Shown piece by piece: positions 24,885 to 32,674 of a stretch of 64,000 nt of DNA. Position 1 is the stretch's first letter; each line of letters opens with the position of its first letter. This DNA comes from Fervidibacter canadensis (GTDB taxonomy: Bacteria > Armatimonadota > Fervidibacteria > Fervidibacterales > Fervidibacteraceae). Under the pieces are notes generated by a model. The model did no database searches, was not told where the DNA came from, and worked only from the letters and a program-made list of their open reading frames with translations. The stretch spans positions 372,001 through 436,000 of the forward strand of contig JBGOEJ010000001.1 in NCBI GenBank assembly GCA_041446545.1, in the 5' to 3' direction. The position numbers were made by a program, and so were the translations under genes.

Positions 24885-25782
24885 TTCCTTGCTGTTCGCT
24901 CTCGTTTTGGTGCTCCTGTCTTCGGCAACAGCCTTTCGTCAGCCCCTAAGGAAACCCGAGTTTCGCATCAAAACGGGGCAAGTGGATGATATCGGGCGGA
25001 TTGATTACGACACCAAAAAGGGCGACTACATCTTCCGATGGAAAGGGTTGGATGGGACGGAGAAGAGAGCCATTTTTGTCCCAGAGTGGAAAGCCAAATT
25101 AACTGTGACGGCAACCGTGCATAAAACGCAAAAGGGGTTCCGCTACACCTATGTCCTCACTAACGCCCCTAAAAGCCCTCAAGCAGTTGTCCTATTTGAA
25201 CTCGCTATGACCCAAGAGCCTGAAGATGTGCGTGTTTCTCATGGATGGAAATTTTGGGGGGTCAGTGAAACGGTGGTAGGGAAGTTAGCGAGTTTTTCAA
25301 CATATAAAGGATTGCCTCTTAAGCCGGGTCAGTCGTTGAAGATAGAGTTCTTCTCCCGATTCCCGCCAGGGGTCGTGAAATGCTACGCCGCAGGCGATGC
25401 CCCCATTATGAAAGTCCCCGAGGAAATGCCTGGAGAGTTACAAGACCGACTCCCCAAGGGGATTGCACAGTCGTATCTATGGGGTTGGACGATTGGCTCG
25501 ATTGAGCGAGTTTCCTTGCCCCGATTGTTCACCGACTGGCAAATTGCCATCAAGGAAGGCTGGGTTAAGGATGAAAAGGTGGCGAGACAAATTACGAAGG
25601 AACTAAGGCAAATCCTGCAGACGGTCAGGCAGAAACGCTCTGAGGAAGTTCAAAAGCGGGTCAGGACTTTAGTTCAGTTTGTCAGGCAGAACCGCAAACT
25701 TTTTGAGCCCGAAGCCCAAACCCTTTTCCTTTTCACCTTGCCCTATCTGACTGAAAGGTTGAGGGGCAATAGCAAGGGATAA
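24853..25782 (+). CDS. exported protein of unknown function
   Basis: 309 aa from an ATG inside the end of the previous gene (32-nt overlap, GGAGGGG upstream), so the two are translationally coupled. Residues 1-24 form a signal peptide (LLFALVLVLLSSATAF). The middle is beta-rich (LTVTATVHKTQKGFRYTYVL; VRVSHGWKFWGVSE) and resembles no family I know. The last 100 residues are basic helices with repeated K/R/Q/E (RQITKELRQILQTVRQKR). The pairing suggests a role at the cell surface with the Ig-like/peptidase product. Confidence 0.65.
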   Translation: MKATIGVFRSDSLLFALVLVLLSSATAFRQPLRKPEFRIKTGQVDDIGRIDYDTKKGDYIFRWKGLDGTEKRAIFVPEWKAKLTVTATVHKTQKGFRYTYVLTNAPKSPQAVVLFELAMTQEPEDVRVSHGWKFWGVSETVVGKLASFSTYKGLPLKPGQSLKIEFFSRFPPGVVKCYAAGDAPIMKVPEEMPGELQDRLPKGIAQSYLWGWTIGSIERVSLPRLFTDWQIAIKEGWVKDEKVARQITKELRQILQTVRQKRSEEVQKRVRTLVQFVRQNRKLFEPEAQTLFLFTLPYLTERLRGNSKG

Positions 25783-25785
25783 GCC

Positions 25786-28700
25786 CTAAGACGGTGGATA
25801 ATCTTGCCGCTGCAACGCCACGATGCGCTGTCGCACTTCATCGGTCAGGCGTTGATAAAGTTCCCGCCGCTCTGAAGGCGGGATTTCCGTCAGGATTTTT
25901 TGGTCGGTGACCAACATCTCCACCTTGACAGGTTCGCCGAAGGTGACGCGAATTTTGGTGCGTTTGGGCAACAAGCGCCCTTTAGGCAATGCCTCAAAAG
26001 CGCCTTCAATGAGCGTCGGGACGACGGGCACGCCCGTCTCAATTGCCAGCAAACCCAAACCGGGCTTGAAGGGTTGAAGTTTGCCTGTCACCGACCGCGT
26101 GCCTTCAGGGAAAATGAGCAGCGGATAACCTGCTTGCAAGATGGCAGCAGCAATCCGCAAGCCTTCCAATGGATTCACCGTTCGGTCAAAAGGCACGACG
26201 CGCAAAAAGGTGTGGAAGAACCAGCCTTTGGTAGGCGTGTTGAAGAAGTAATCGCGAGCGCCCAAGACGAAGATGGGACGAGGGGCGAGGGACGAGGGAT
26301 GAGTATCAAGTGCGGGGTGCGAAGTGCGGGGTGCAGAATGGAGTTCTTTCGCATGCATTCTTGCACGCCTGCGTGCTTCGTCTCGTTCAGCGAACGCAAC
26401 TATGATTGCGCCTGTGTCCATGTGAGATGAGTGATTGGCGGCGATGATGAAAGGACCTTGTTCGGGCAAGTTTTCAAGCCCGTGTGCCTCAAAATCAAAC
26501 CAGCGCCGATACACCCACCTGAGCAACTGGCAAGTCAAATGGCGAGCCCATCGCTGGAAGCGGGTTTCGCGAATCCATCGTTCCGCTTCCCTGCGGGCTT
26601 CTGGAGAGAGCAACCTCGTGATAACCAATGCCGCCCCATCTTCAGGTGGGACGGTTTCAGGAACAGTCCCGCCCAACCTTTCCGCAATCAGTTCCACCAA
26701 TTCGCCAACCGTTTGAGCCTCAGCGATGGCACTTTCGGGGAGCGAGGCGCGGAAACGCAATTCAAGCAGCGCCGTCAACTCTACCCGCAAAAGCGAATCA
26801 ATGCCGAGTTCGTCAAGCCGCGAAGAAATGCCGATGCGTTCCTTCGGTTGTTTTGTCAAGTGAGCAATGGCGGCGATAATCGGCTCGGCAAGGGAGGGCA
26901 ATGGAGTGGGAATTGATGGTTTGGGACTGGCAGTGACTTGAACCCGTCCCGCGTCCCTCGTCCCGCGTCCCATCACCATCGCTCGCACGGCAACTCGGTC
27001 AGGTGCTAATGCAACGGTCTTGGGTAACTCTTCGGTGACGATGTGAACTTGGGCGATGCGTTGATAGGATGGCAAGGTTTGGGAGCGCTTCTGAACCTCT
27101 TCACGCAAGCGCCTCTCAAACTCGCTCAACCGTTCAGGCGAACTTGTCCACTGCGGTTCGGGCACGACAACTAAATGCGGTCGCTCCCCCAGCGTCTCTT
27201 CGTCCCAAACGCCGATAACACACAACTCCTTGACGCCCGCCATGCCCGCCAACTTCCGCTCCAACTCTTCGGGATAGACATTTTTGCCGGCGGCTGTGAC
27301 GATGACATCTTTGACTCGCCCAGTGATGTAAAGGTAGCCATCTCGGTCAAAGTAGCCCAAGTCGCCTGTGTGCAGCCAACCGTCGCGCAAAATTCGTCGG
27401 GTCGCCTCTGGATTGCGAAAGTAGCCTGCAAAAACATTCAGACCGCGCACCAAAATCTCGCCGACGCCCCGCTCATCGGGATTGGCGATGACGACTTCCA
27501 CGCCGGGCAACGGCTTGCCCACTGAGCCGCGCTTGGGGCGATGCATCGGGTTGACGGTGACGACAGGAGACGCTTCTGTCAAGCCGTAACCTTCGCAGAG
27601 CAAAAAGCCCATCGCCGTAAAGTCGTCAAAGATGTGCGGTGGTAAGGCGGCACCACCGCTGATGAGCGCCCTCAATTTGCCGCCAAATTGCCGATGCACC
27701 GTCGCAAAAAGTTTTCGCCCGAGGTTTTGTCCTGTCATCCGTCGCACCAGCAGGCTGAACTTTTTAAGGAACTGAAAGGTCAGCCAAGCCCATCGCCCCC
27801 GACGGCGCACTTCGGCGTGGATGCTTTCGTGCAAAATCTGGAACACACGCGGAACTCCGATGAGTGCCGTCACGCCCACTTGCTGCATCGTCTCCAGCAC
27901 CGTTTTGGAGCGCAAGTTTTCAGGATAGGTGATGGTCGCCCCTGCCCAAATCGCCACCAGCAATTCGCCCGTGAAGGCAAAGGCATGGTGCAATGGCAGC
28001 AAACTCAAAAAGTGATCGCTGTGCATCGGCGGCAACACTTTCACGATGGCTCGCAAGTTACTCAAAAAGTTTCGGTGCGTCAACATCGCACCTCGCGGCT
28101 CAACGGTCGGACCGGTGACGAAGATGATGGAAGCGACATCGTCGGGACGAGGGACGAGGGACGAGGGACGGGGGATTGGCTGAGAAGTGTTGACGGTTTG
28201 GGTCAGTTGGCTGAAGGTGAGGATGGGGATTTCGTGACCGATTGAAGAGAGCGCTTGAGCGATGGAGTCGGCAAGGTTGTCCCCGACGACGGCTGCTTTC
28301 GCCTCAACGAATTGGGCAATTTCAGCGATGTCTTCGGGACGCCACTGGCGGTCAAGGGGCACGACGGTTGCACCCGCACAAGAGGCGCTGAAGTAACCGA
28401 TGACCCACTCAGGGCAATTGTCACCGCACAAGACCACTCGGTCGCCACGACCGACGCCCATCGCCGCCAGCCGCTGTGCATTGTTTTGCGCCAACCGATA
28501 AAGTTCGCCGTAGGTGTATCGCACCCACTCGCCATCCCGTCCCGCGTCCTTCGTCCCGCGTCCCTTCCTTTGCAATGCGACTTTGTTGGGAAACCGAGCC
28601 GCAGCGTGAGCGAGCAAGTCAGGGAGCGTCTGGATGCTATCAGCGGCACCGTCATCTTCAACGATGCGCAAAATGTGCCGTTTCAAGCCGGGGATGTGGA

Positions 28701-30210
28701 CATCCTGCAAGTAATGCCGCCAATCAATGGTCGTGACATCAAAGAAGAAGTTGCGTCGGTCGTCTTCGTCCATGCTCTCCCAAAGGCGCTGCAGGTTATC
28801 GGTGGCGAAGCGAGCCTTGAAGTGCGTGTAGGGAGCGTAGATGCCGAGGAAGTATTCAAGCCGCTCAAGGGCTGCCTTGACAACGCCAAGCCTTCGCTGC
28901 CATTGCTTTGCCGCAGGCGAAAAGGAGAGCCACTGAGCCAACCGCTCTTGCAACTCAACGAACCGCTTGCGCTTCTCAAGCCGACGGCGATATTTGTCAA
29001 GGGACGGAAGCGTCCAAGGCTTGACTTTCATCGGTCGTCCATCGCGGTCTAAAAGCGGGTTGCGTTCAAAGTATTCAACGCACCATTTGACGACATCGCG
29101 CAAAGTCAGCAGGTTTTGCGTGCTGGTGGCAATCTGGATGACGACAGGACGCAGGACGCAGGACGAGGGACGGGTTTCTTTGCGTCCCGCGTCCCGCGCC
29201 CCTCGTCCCATCATCGCGATGGCGGCGAGGACAGCGTTGACGACGAAATCGCACGGGATTAAGTCAACAACGCAATCAGGGTCACCGGGAAAGTCAACGA
29301 GTTTTCGCTCGGCGAAGCCGATGATGAGCGGGTCAGCCATCCTCTGGTTTTCAATCCAGCCCGGTTCTGGCTCTCGCAGCGTGCTTTCAATGATGGCAGG
29401 GCGCAAAATCAGCGTCGGGATTTCGTCGCATTCCTTCACCAGCAATCGTTCGCCGAGCCATTTGGTGTAGGTGTAGGTGTCGTTAAAGCCTCGCTCTTTT
29501 GCCCGCCGCATCCCTTCGTCCACCATCGCCTCCCGCATCGCTCGCTCTCGGATGGGCGGGGGCGTTTCCTCGTCACTTGATTGCTCTTCCACGCTCCGGC
29601 ACAATCGCGTCAGTTCGGCGATTTCCTCGTCCACGCCCGTCGGGTCGGGCGGTTCTTCGGGGATGATGCCATTGCGGATGCCACAGACATAGCAAGTGGA
29701 GATGTGAGCGAAAATGGGGGCAGGTTTGCCTTGCGGTTCGCGCAACTCTTTGCCGCGCTTAGCCAATTCCAAAACCCTGCAGACGCCCGATGTGTTCAAG
29801 TTCAGCGCCCTGTCCAATCGCTCGTCAAAGGAAACGACGGCGGCGCTATTGATGATGACATCGGTATCGGCGGCAACGGCGTCAAAAGTCCCTTCGTCCA
29901 GACCGAGGCGCTCAAAAGTCAAGTCGCCTTCCAACACTGTCACTTTCTCGGCGATGAAGTCGTCAAAGCGGTCACCGTAGCGACGGCGCAAGTGAGTGAA
30001 GATGGCGGAGCGGAAAAATTCCTGCCGCATCCGCTCAGAGGCGGAAAGCCACGAGCCATCGGGCAGGCGCTTGCCCCGAACGAGCAAGTAAAGGCGGCGC
30101 ACTTCGGGCAGCGCCCGCAACATCTTCTCCACCAGCGCCTTGCCCAGAAAACCCGTCGCCCCCGTGACCAAAACCGTCTTTCCCGCATAAAACTTGCGAA
30201 CCCAACCCAT
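25786..30210 (-). CDS. four-part fusion: fatty-acyl reductase, acyl-AMP ligase, ACP, PlsC acyltransferase
   Basis: About 1,474 aa. Residues 10-330: Rossmann reductase of the fatty-acyl-CoA/thioester reductase type (TGATGFLG at 16-23, YTYTK at 246-250). 370-520: FAR-associated helical region. 530-1080: acyl-adenylating domain (GYGLTEAS, TGDLGYFDRDGYLY, GKNVYPEELE), whose P-loop is altered to TGPTVEPRG. 1115-1180: ACP with GIDSLL (phosphopantetheine serine about 1139). 1235-1474: PlsC with NHSSHMD and FPEGTRS. One chain could activate a fatty acid, load it on ACP, and reduce it or esterify it to glycerol phosphate. Five inserts are encoded by heptamer repeats. Start ATG 30210, or GTG 30219 overlapping the upstream stop. 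Confidence 0.9.
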   Translation of the reverse strand: MGWVRKFYAGKTVLVTGATGFLGKALVEKMLRALPEVRRLYLLVRGKRLPDGSWLSASERMRQEFFRSAIFTHLRRRYGDRFDDFIAEKVTVLEGDLTFERLGLDEGTFDAVAADTDVIINSAAVVSFDERLDRALNLNTSGVCRVLELAKRGKELREPQGKPAPIFAHISTCYVCGIRNGIIPEEPPDPTGVDEEIAELTRLCRSVEEQSSDEETPPPIRERAMREAMVDEGMRRAKERGFNDTYTYTKWLGERLLVKECDEIPTLILRPAIIESTLREPEPGWIENQRMADPLIIGFAERKLVDFPGDPDCVVDLIPCDFVVNAVLAAIAMMGRGARDAGRKETRPSSCVLRPVVIQIATSTQNLLTLRDVVKWCVEYFERNPLLDRDGRPMKVKPWTLPSLDKYRRRLEKRKRFVELQERLAQWLSFSPAAKQWQRRLGVVKAALERLEYFLGIYAPYTHFKARFATDNLQRLWESMDEDDRRNFFFDVTTIDWRHYLQDVHIPGLKRHILRIVEDDGAADSIQTLPDLLAHAAARFPNKVALQRKGRGTKDAGRDGEWVRYTYGELYRLAQNNAQRLAAMGVGRGDRVVLCGDNCPEWVIGYFSASCAGATVVPLDRQWRPEDIAEIAQFVEAKAAVVGDNLADSIAQALSSIGHEIPILTFSQLTQTVNTSQPIPRPSSLVPRPDDVASIIFVTGPTVEPRGAMLTHRNFLSNLRAIVKVLPPMHSDHFLSLLPLHHAFAFTGELLVAIWAGATITYPENLRSKTVLETMQQVGVTALIGVPRVFQILHESIHAEVRRRGRWAWLTFQFLKKFSLLVRRMTGQNLGRKLFATVHRQFGGKLRALISGGAALPPHIFDDFTAMGFLLCEGYGLTEASPVVTVNPMHRPKRGSVGKPLPGVEVVIANPDERGVGEILVRGLNVFAGYFRNPEATRRILRDGWLHTGDLGYFDRDGYLYITGRVKDVIVTAAGKNVYPEELERKLAGMAGVKELCVIGVWDEETLGERPHLVVVPEPQWTSSPERLSEFERRLREEVQKRSQTLPSYQRIAQVHIVTEELPKTVALAPDRVAVRAMVMGRGTRDAGRVQVTASPKPSIPTPLPSLAEPIIAAIAHLTKQPKERIGISSRLDELGIDSLLRVELTALLELRFRASLPESAIAEAQTVGELVELIAERLGGTVPETVPPEDGAALVITRLLSPEARREAERWIRETRFQRWARHLTCQLLRWVYRRWFDFEAHGLENLPEQGPFIIAANHSSHMDTGAIIVAFAERDEARRRARMHAKELHSAPRTSHPALDTHPSSLAPRPIFVLGARDYFFNTPTKGWFFHTFLRVVPFDRTVNPLEGLRIAAAILQAGYPLLIFPEGTRSVTGKLQPFKPGLGLLAIETGVPVVPTLIEGAFEALPKGRLLPKRTKIRVTFGEPVKVEMLVTDQKILTEIPPSERRELYQRLTDEVRQRIVALQRQDYPPS
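26275..26337. repeat. nine tandem heptamers inside the PlsC domain coding region
   Basis: GGGACGA, GGGGCGA, GGGACGA, GGGATGA, GTATCAA, then GTGCGGG, GTGCGAA, GTGCGGG, GTGCAGA. On the coding (minus) strand they encode the low-conservation insert SAPRTSHPALDTHPSSLAPR, between the NHSSHMD and FPEGTRS motifs. Confidence 0.85.
26945..26972. repeat. four CGTCCCG-type heptamers in the ligase-ACP linker
   Basis: CGTCCCG, CGTCCCT, CGTCCCG, CGTCCCA. They encode GRGTRDAGR between the adenylation and ACP domains, a natural linker. Confidence 0.85.
28144..28178. repeat. five GGGACGA-type heptamers in the adenylation domain
   Basis: GGGACGA three times, GGGACGG, GGGATTG. The minus strand encodes PIPRPSSLVPRP just before the degenerate P-loop, so the insert lies next to a catalytic motif. 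Confidence 0.85.
28538..28565. repeat. four CGTCCCG-type heptamers near the start of the adenylation domain
   Basis: CGTCCCG, CGTCCTT, CGTCCCG, CGTCCCT. They encode KGRGTKDAGRDG. Confidence 0.85.
29145..29210. repeat. inverted pair of heptamer arrays in the reductase domain
   Basis: CAGGACG three times then AGGGACG (29145-29172), a 10-nt gap, then CGTCCCG twice, CGCCCCT and CGTCCCA (29183-29210). The two halves are complementary, so RNA or single-stranded DNA can fold into a long imperfect hairpin. The insert encodes GRGARDAGRKETRPSSCVLR. Confidence 0.85.
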
Positions 30211-30215
30211 TTTGT

Positions 30216-31169
30216 TCACCCGCCACCTGTTGCCTCCTTGGATTTCTTGTAGGCTGTCCACCGTTGATGCTCTCTGCTGTCTCGTCCCGCTAAGCACAAA
30301 TCTCTAACAGGGCAATCAGGGCAGTCGGGTGAAACTTCAAAGCACCACTGCATCGCCACCTGAAATGCCCCCTCATCAACGAACATGGGTTGCGCATTCG
30401 GCACAGTTCCCACTATCTCCTCTATGTTGGCTCTCATGTCCTTTGCCAAGATGACATAAGGGCGTTTAGCCTCATAAAGAACCGTCTCAACGGCGCCAGT
30501 GCGACAAAACACCTTGCCCACATGCCCGTCTACAATCATCAGCGTTTCTTGAGGGTCAACTTGCACCTCTTTCCAGATTTCCCCGAAAAGCCAAGCAAGC
30601 CAATTTGTCAACATGCGCGCCGCTTTCGGGTCGTTACCTACCCAACCACCATCCCAAATTGGGTCATCGCGTAAAAATGCCCACAGTGATCGGACGCCCT
30701 TGCTCAACTCCTCCCTTACTGTCTCGTAAAAACTGCCCCGCATATTGCGGATGAAGAGCACAAAGGTCGCAAGCCTATAGAGGGACAGAGACAAGGGTTT
30801 GATGCCTCCCAAAGCGCCCACGCGGTAGAGTTTAGCACCCTTGCTCCCACCTACCTCTCGGAAGACTTCCAGCACTTGGCTAAACCGCTCTTCAAGGATG
30901 GTAGGCGAGTGCAACAAATCCATGCCCAATGTGGCGAACAATTTCTGAACGAGTTCCTTCACCTTCCCTGTGTCTCCCTGCTGGTTTAAGAGCGCCCGTA
31001 AAAGCAAATAGCGGGTGACACCCTCACGGTCTTCTAAGGGGAAATCCTTTGGCAGAGACATGCCCTCTTTCCAACATCGCTGCCAAAATCCTCGTCCCAA
31101 GTCCGCCAAGCGAAGGATAAGTTTCTCGCGCTCCTCCAAACTAAGACTTCTCTGCTTTTCTCTTGGCAT
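30216..31169 (-). CDS. HhH-GPD/endonuclease III-like Fe-S DNA glycosylase homologue, methyltransferase-linked
   Basis: 317 aa, divergent. Cysteines at 276, 283, 286 and 292 give C-x6-C-x2-C-x5-C, the 4Fe-4S loop of endonuclease III/MutY. Before it, IVDGHVGKVFCRTGAV (211-226) matches the endonuclease III segment around the catalytic aspartate (D214). GNDPKAARMLTNWLAWLFG (178-196) fits the helix-hairpin-helix, and RALLNQQGDTGKVKELVQKL (58-77) the helix after the DNA-binding glutamine. The HhH lysine is not clearly conserved. The gene overlaps the DNA methyltransferase by 29 nt, so both probably act on the same modified or mismatched DNA. Exact base specificity is unknown. Confidence 0.72.
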   Translation of the reverse strand: MPREKQRSLSLEEREKLILRLADLGRGFWQRCWKEGMSLPKDFPLEDREGVTRYLLLRALLNQQGDTGKVKELVQKLFATLGMDLLHSPTILEERFSQVLEVFREVGGSKGAKLYRVGALGGIKPLSLSLYRLATFVLFIRNMRGSFYETVREELSKGVRSLWAFLRDDPIWDGGWVGNDPKAARMLTNWLAWLFGEIWKEVQVDPQETLMIVDGHVGKVFCRTGAVETVLYEAKRPYVILAKDMRANIEEIVGTVPNAQPMFVDEGAFQVAMQWCFEVSPDCPDCPVRDLCLAGRDSREHQRWTAYKKSKEATGGG

Positions 31170-32055
31170 TCCGCGCTATTGACCTCCTCTGTTGGATGCG
31201 CTCAGAAAGCCATGAACGAAGGTGACGGGCATCGTCTCGCACGATGACTTCAAAGGTAGCGTCTTCCAGAAGGCAAGTCATCTCCATCCCGACCTTTTCG
31301 CGGACGACGGGCAGCAACTCTAAATCAATTTCGTAACCGACACAGGAGCGTTTCAATTGGCGCGCCACCTTCATCGTCGTCCCGCTTCCCAGAAAAGGGT
31401 CTAAAACGGTTTCGCCGACATGAGAGAAGAGGAGAATGAGCCGACGGGCAAGTTCTTCTGGAAACGCTGCCGTGCCCTCCTCTAATCGTCCGTGCAACGG
31501 CAGCACATTAGTAATTTGCCAGACATTGAGATACCATTTGTCCCCTTGATACTCCCTCAGGTCAAGGCGGGATGCTTCCCGCACCTCTTTGGGCACGCTC
31601 CCATAGTCAAACCGCCCTTTCTGAAAAATCAGCACGCTCTCCTGAACATTGTCGGGGTAGAAATAAAGCGGGTAGGGATGCTGCAACAGGACGCCGCTGC
31701 GACGGCTGATGCGGATATAACCTTCGGGCTTAAGCCAGACGATGCGGTCGCGATAGCGGAAACCCGCATCCATAAAAAGGCGCGTCATGTCGGCGACGAT
31801 GGGATAGCGTTCACCATCCACAAGCACATCATCGCAAACGACGCAAGCGACGCGTCCCACCTTCAAAACCCGAAAGACTTCCTTTGCCACTTTCTCCATT
31901 GTCCGCAAATAAGCCTCATAAGATGGGAAAAGGTCAGGGTAGTCAAAGGGGGCATTGAAGTAAGGCGGGCTGGTGACGACCAAGTGCACCGACTCATCAG
32001 GAAGTTCAGGCATGCTCTGGGCGTCGCCAAAGATGACCCGATAATGCAGCGCCAT
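31141..32055 (-). CDS. beta-class DNA methyltransferase (N4-cytosine or N6-adenine)
   Basis: 304 aa. Motif IV comes first (VVTSPPYF) and motif I last (LDPFLGSGTTMKVARQLKR), the order of beta-class amino-methyltransferases. The SPPY tetrapeptide is found in N4-cytosine and some N6-adenine enzymes. Further conserved blocks are VFRVLKVGRVACVVCDDV and FRYRDRIVWLKPEGY. The end is basic (RNAKRKAEKS) and overlaps the glycosylase-like gene. It follows a methyltransferase fragment by 38 nt. No classical restriction endonuclease is visible nearby. Confidence 0.92.
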   Translation of the reverse strand: MALHYRVIFGDAQSMPELPDESVHLVVTSPPYFNAPFDYPDLFPSYEAYLRTMEKVAKEVFRVLKVGRVACVVCDDVLVDGERYPIVADMTRLFMDAGFRYRDRIVWLKPEGYIRISRRSGVLLQHPYPLYFYPDNVQESVLIFQKGRFDYGSVPKEVREASRLDLREYQGDKWYLNVWQITNVLPLHGRLEEGTAAFPEELARRLILLFSHVGETVLDPFLGSGTTMKVARQLKRSCVGYEIDLELLPVVREKVGMEMTCLLEDATFEVIVRDDARHLRSWLSERIQQRRSIARNAKRKAEKS

Positions 32056-32093
32056 CGCTTGTCACCCATCCCTTTCCCGCCAGAAACTTTACC

Positions 32094-32279
32094 TTACGCT
32101 TCCCTCAACCATTGCCAGTAGCGTTCTGGGGGTAACTCGTCGTCAAAGAAGGCATGCCCTTTGCCCTGGTTGAAGGGTGGGTCAAGGAAAGCCAAGGCGA
32201 ACGGTTCTGTCACGCCTTGCGAACGGAGCCGTTCCCTTGTCAGCCACTGCAAGCAATCGCCAAAAAGGACGATGGTCAT
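32094..32279 (-). pseudogene. N-terminal fragment of a second DNA methyltransferase
   Basis: 61 aa from the ATG at 32279 (AGGTGA 7 nt upstream; a GTG at 32303 is the alternative). It has the start of a beta-class methyltransferase: VLFGDCLQWL, then motif IV as LAFLDPPFNQGK, and DELPPERYWQWL. It ends at a TAA just after that. All later motifs, including the SAM-binding FxGxG, are absent. It looks like a 3'-deleted gene, directly followed by an intact enzyme with a different motif IV. Confidence 0.65.
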
Positions 32280-32299
32280 GCCTTTGTCACCTGCCCACT

Positions 32300-32650
32300 T
32301 CACTCCTCAAAGCGGATGCCGCGCTCTTCCAACCACGCCATCAGCACCTCAAAAGATGTCAGTTCGCACATGGAGGCTTTCTCTATCAAGTTAGGCATGC
32401 CCATGACGCGGGGAATGTCCGTCGGCTTTTCGCCCTCTTCCTCTTCGTCCCACTCTGCCAGCATCTCTTCCACTTCCTCGTCGGTCAATTCCGTCAAGGC
32501 GACCAACGCTAAGTCTTTCAGTTGGGGGTAGCGCTCCAAAAGTTCGGGTGGCGCCAATTCCGCAAGGGGCAGGATGGAATCCGCCAAGTCTTCTTCGCCT
32601 TGCTCTGTCAGCCATTGACGCAGTTCCTCTAAGTTGCGAGGTTTCGGCAT
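32300..32650 (-). CDS. small acidic protein of unknown function
   Basis: 116 aa, strongly acidic (LTDEEVEEMLAEWDEEEEGE), helical, no cysteines forming a motif and no membrane segment. GGAGGTG precedes the ATG. It is the first gene of the methyltransferase/glycosylase run, ending next to the fragment's start. No family is recognised. Its position suggests an accessory protein; acidic DNA mimics exist beside DNA-modifying enzymes, but nothing in the sequence proves that here. Confidence 0.65.
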   Translation of the reverse strand: MPKPRNLEELRQWLTEQGEEDLADSILPLAELAPPELLERYPQLKDLALVALTELTDEEVEEMLAEWDEEEEGEKPTDIPRVMGMPNLIEKASMCELTSFEVLMAWLEERGIRFEE

Positions 32651-32674
32651 CGCCCCGCACCTCCTTTGAGCGTT

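Noticed and set aside
30216..31169. Ferredoxin-like or radical SAM protein from the Cys cluster
   Set aside because: The four cysteines have the exact endonuclease III spacing at the C-terminus, with HhH and VDGHV segments before them; radical SAM CxxxCxxC is absent.
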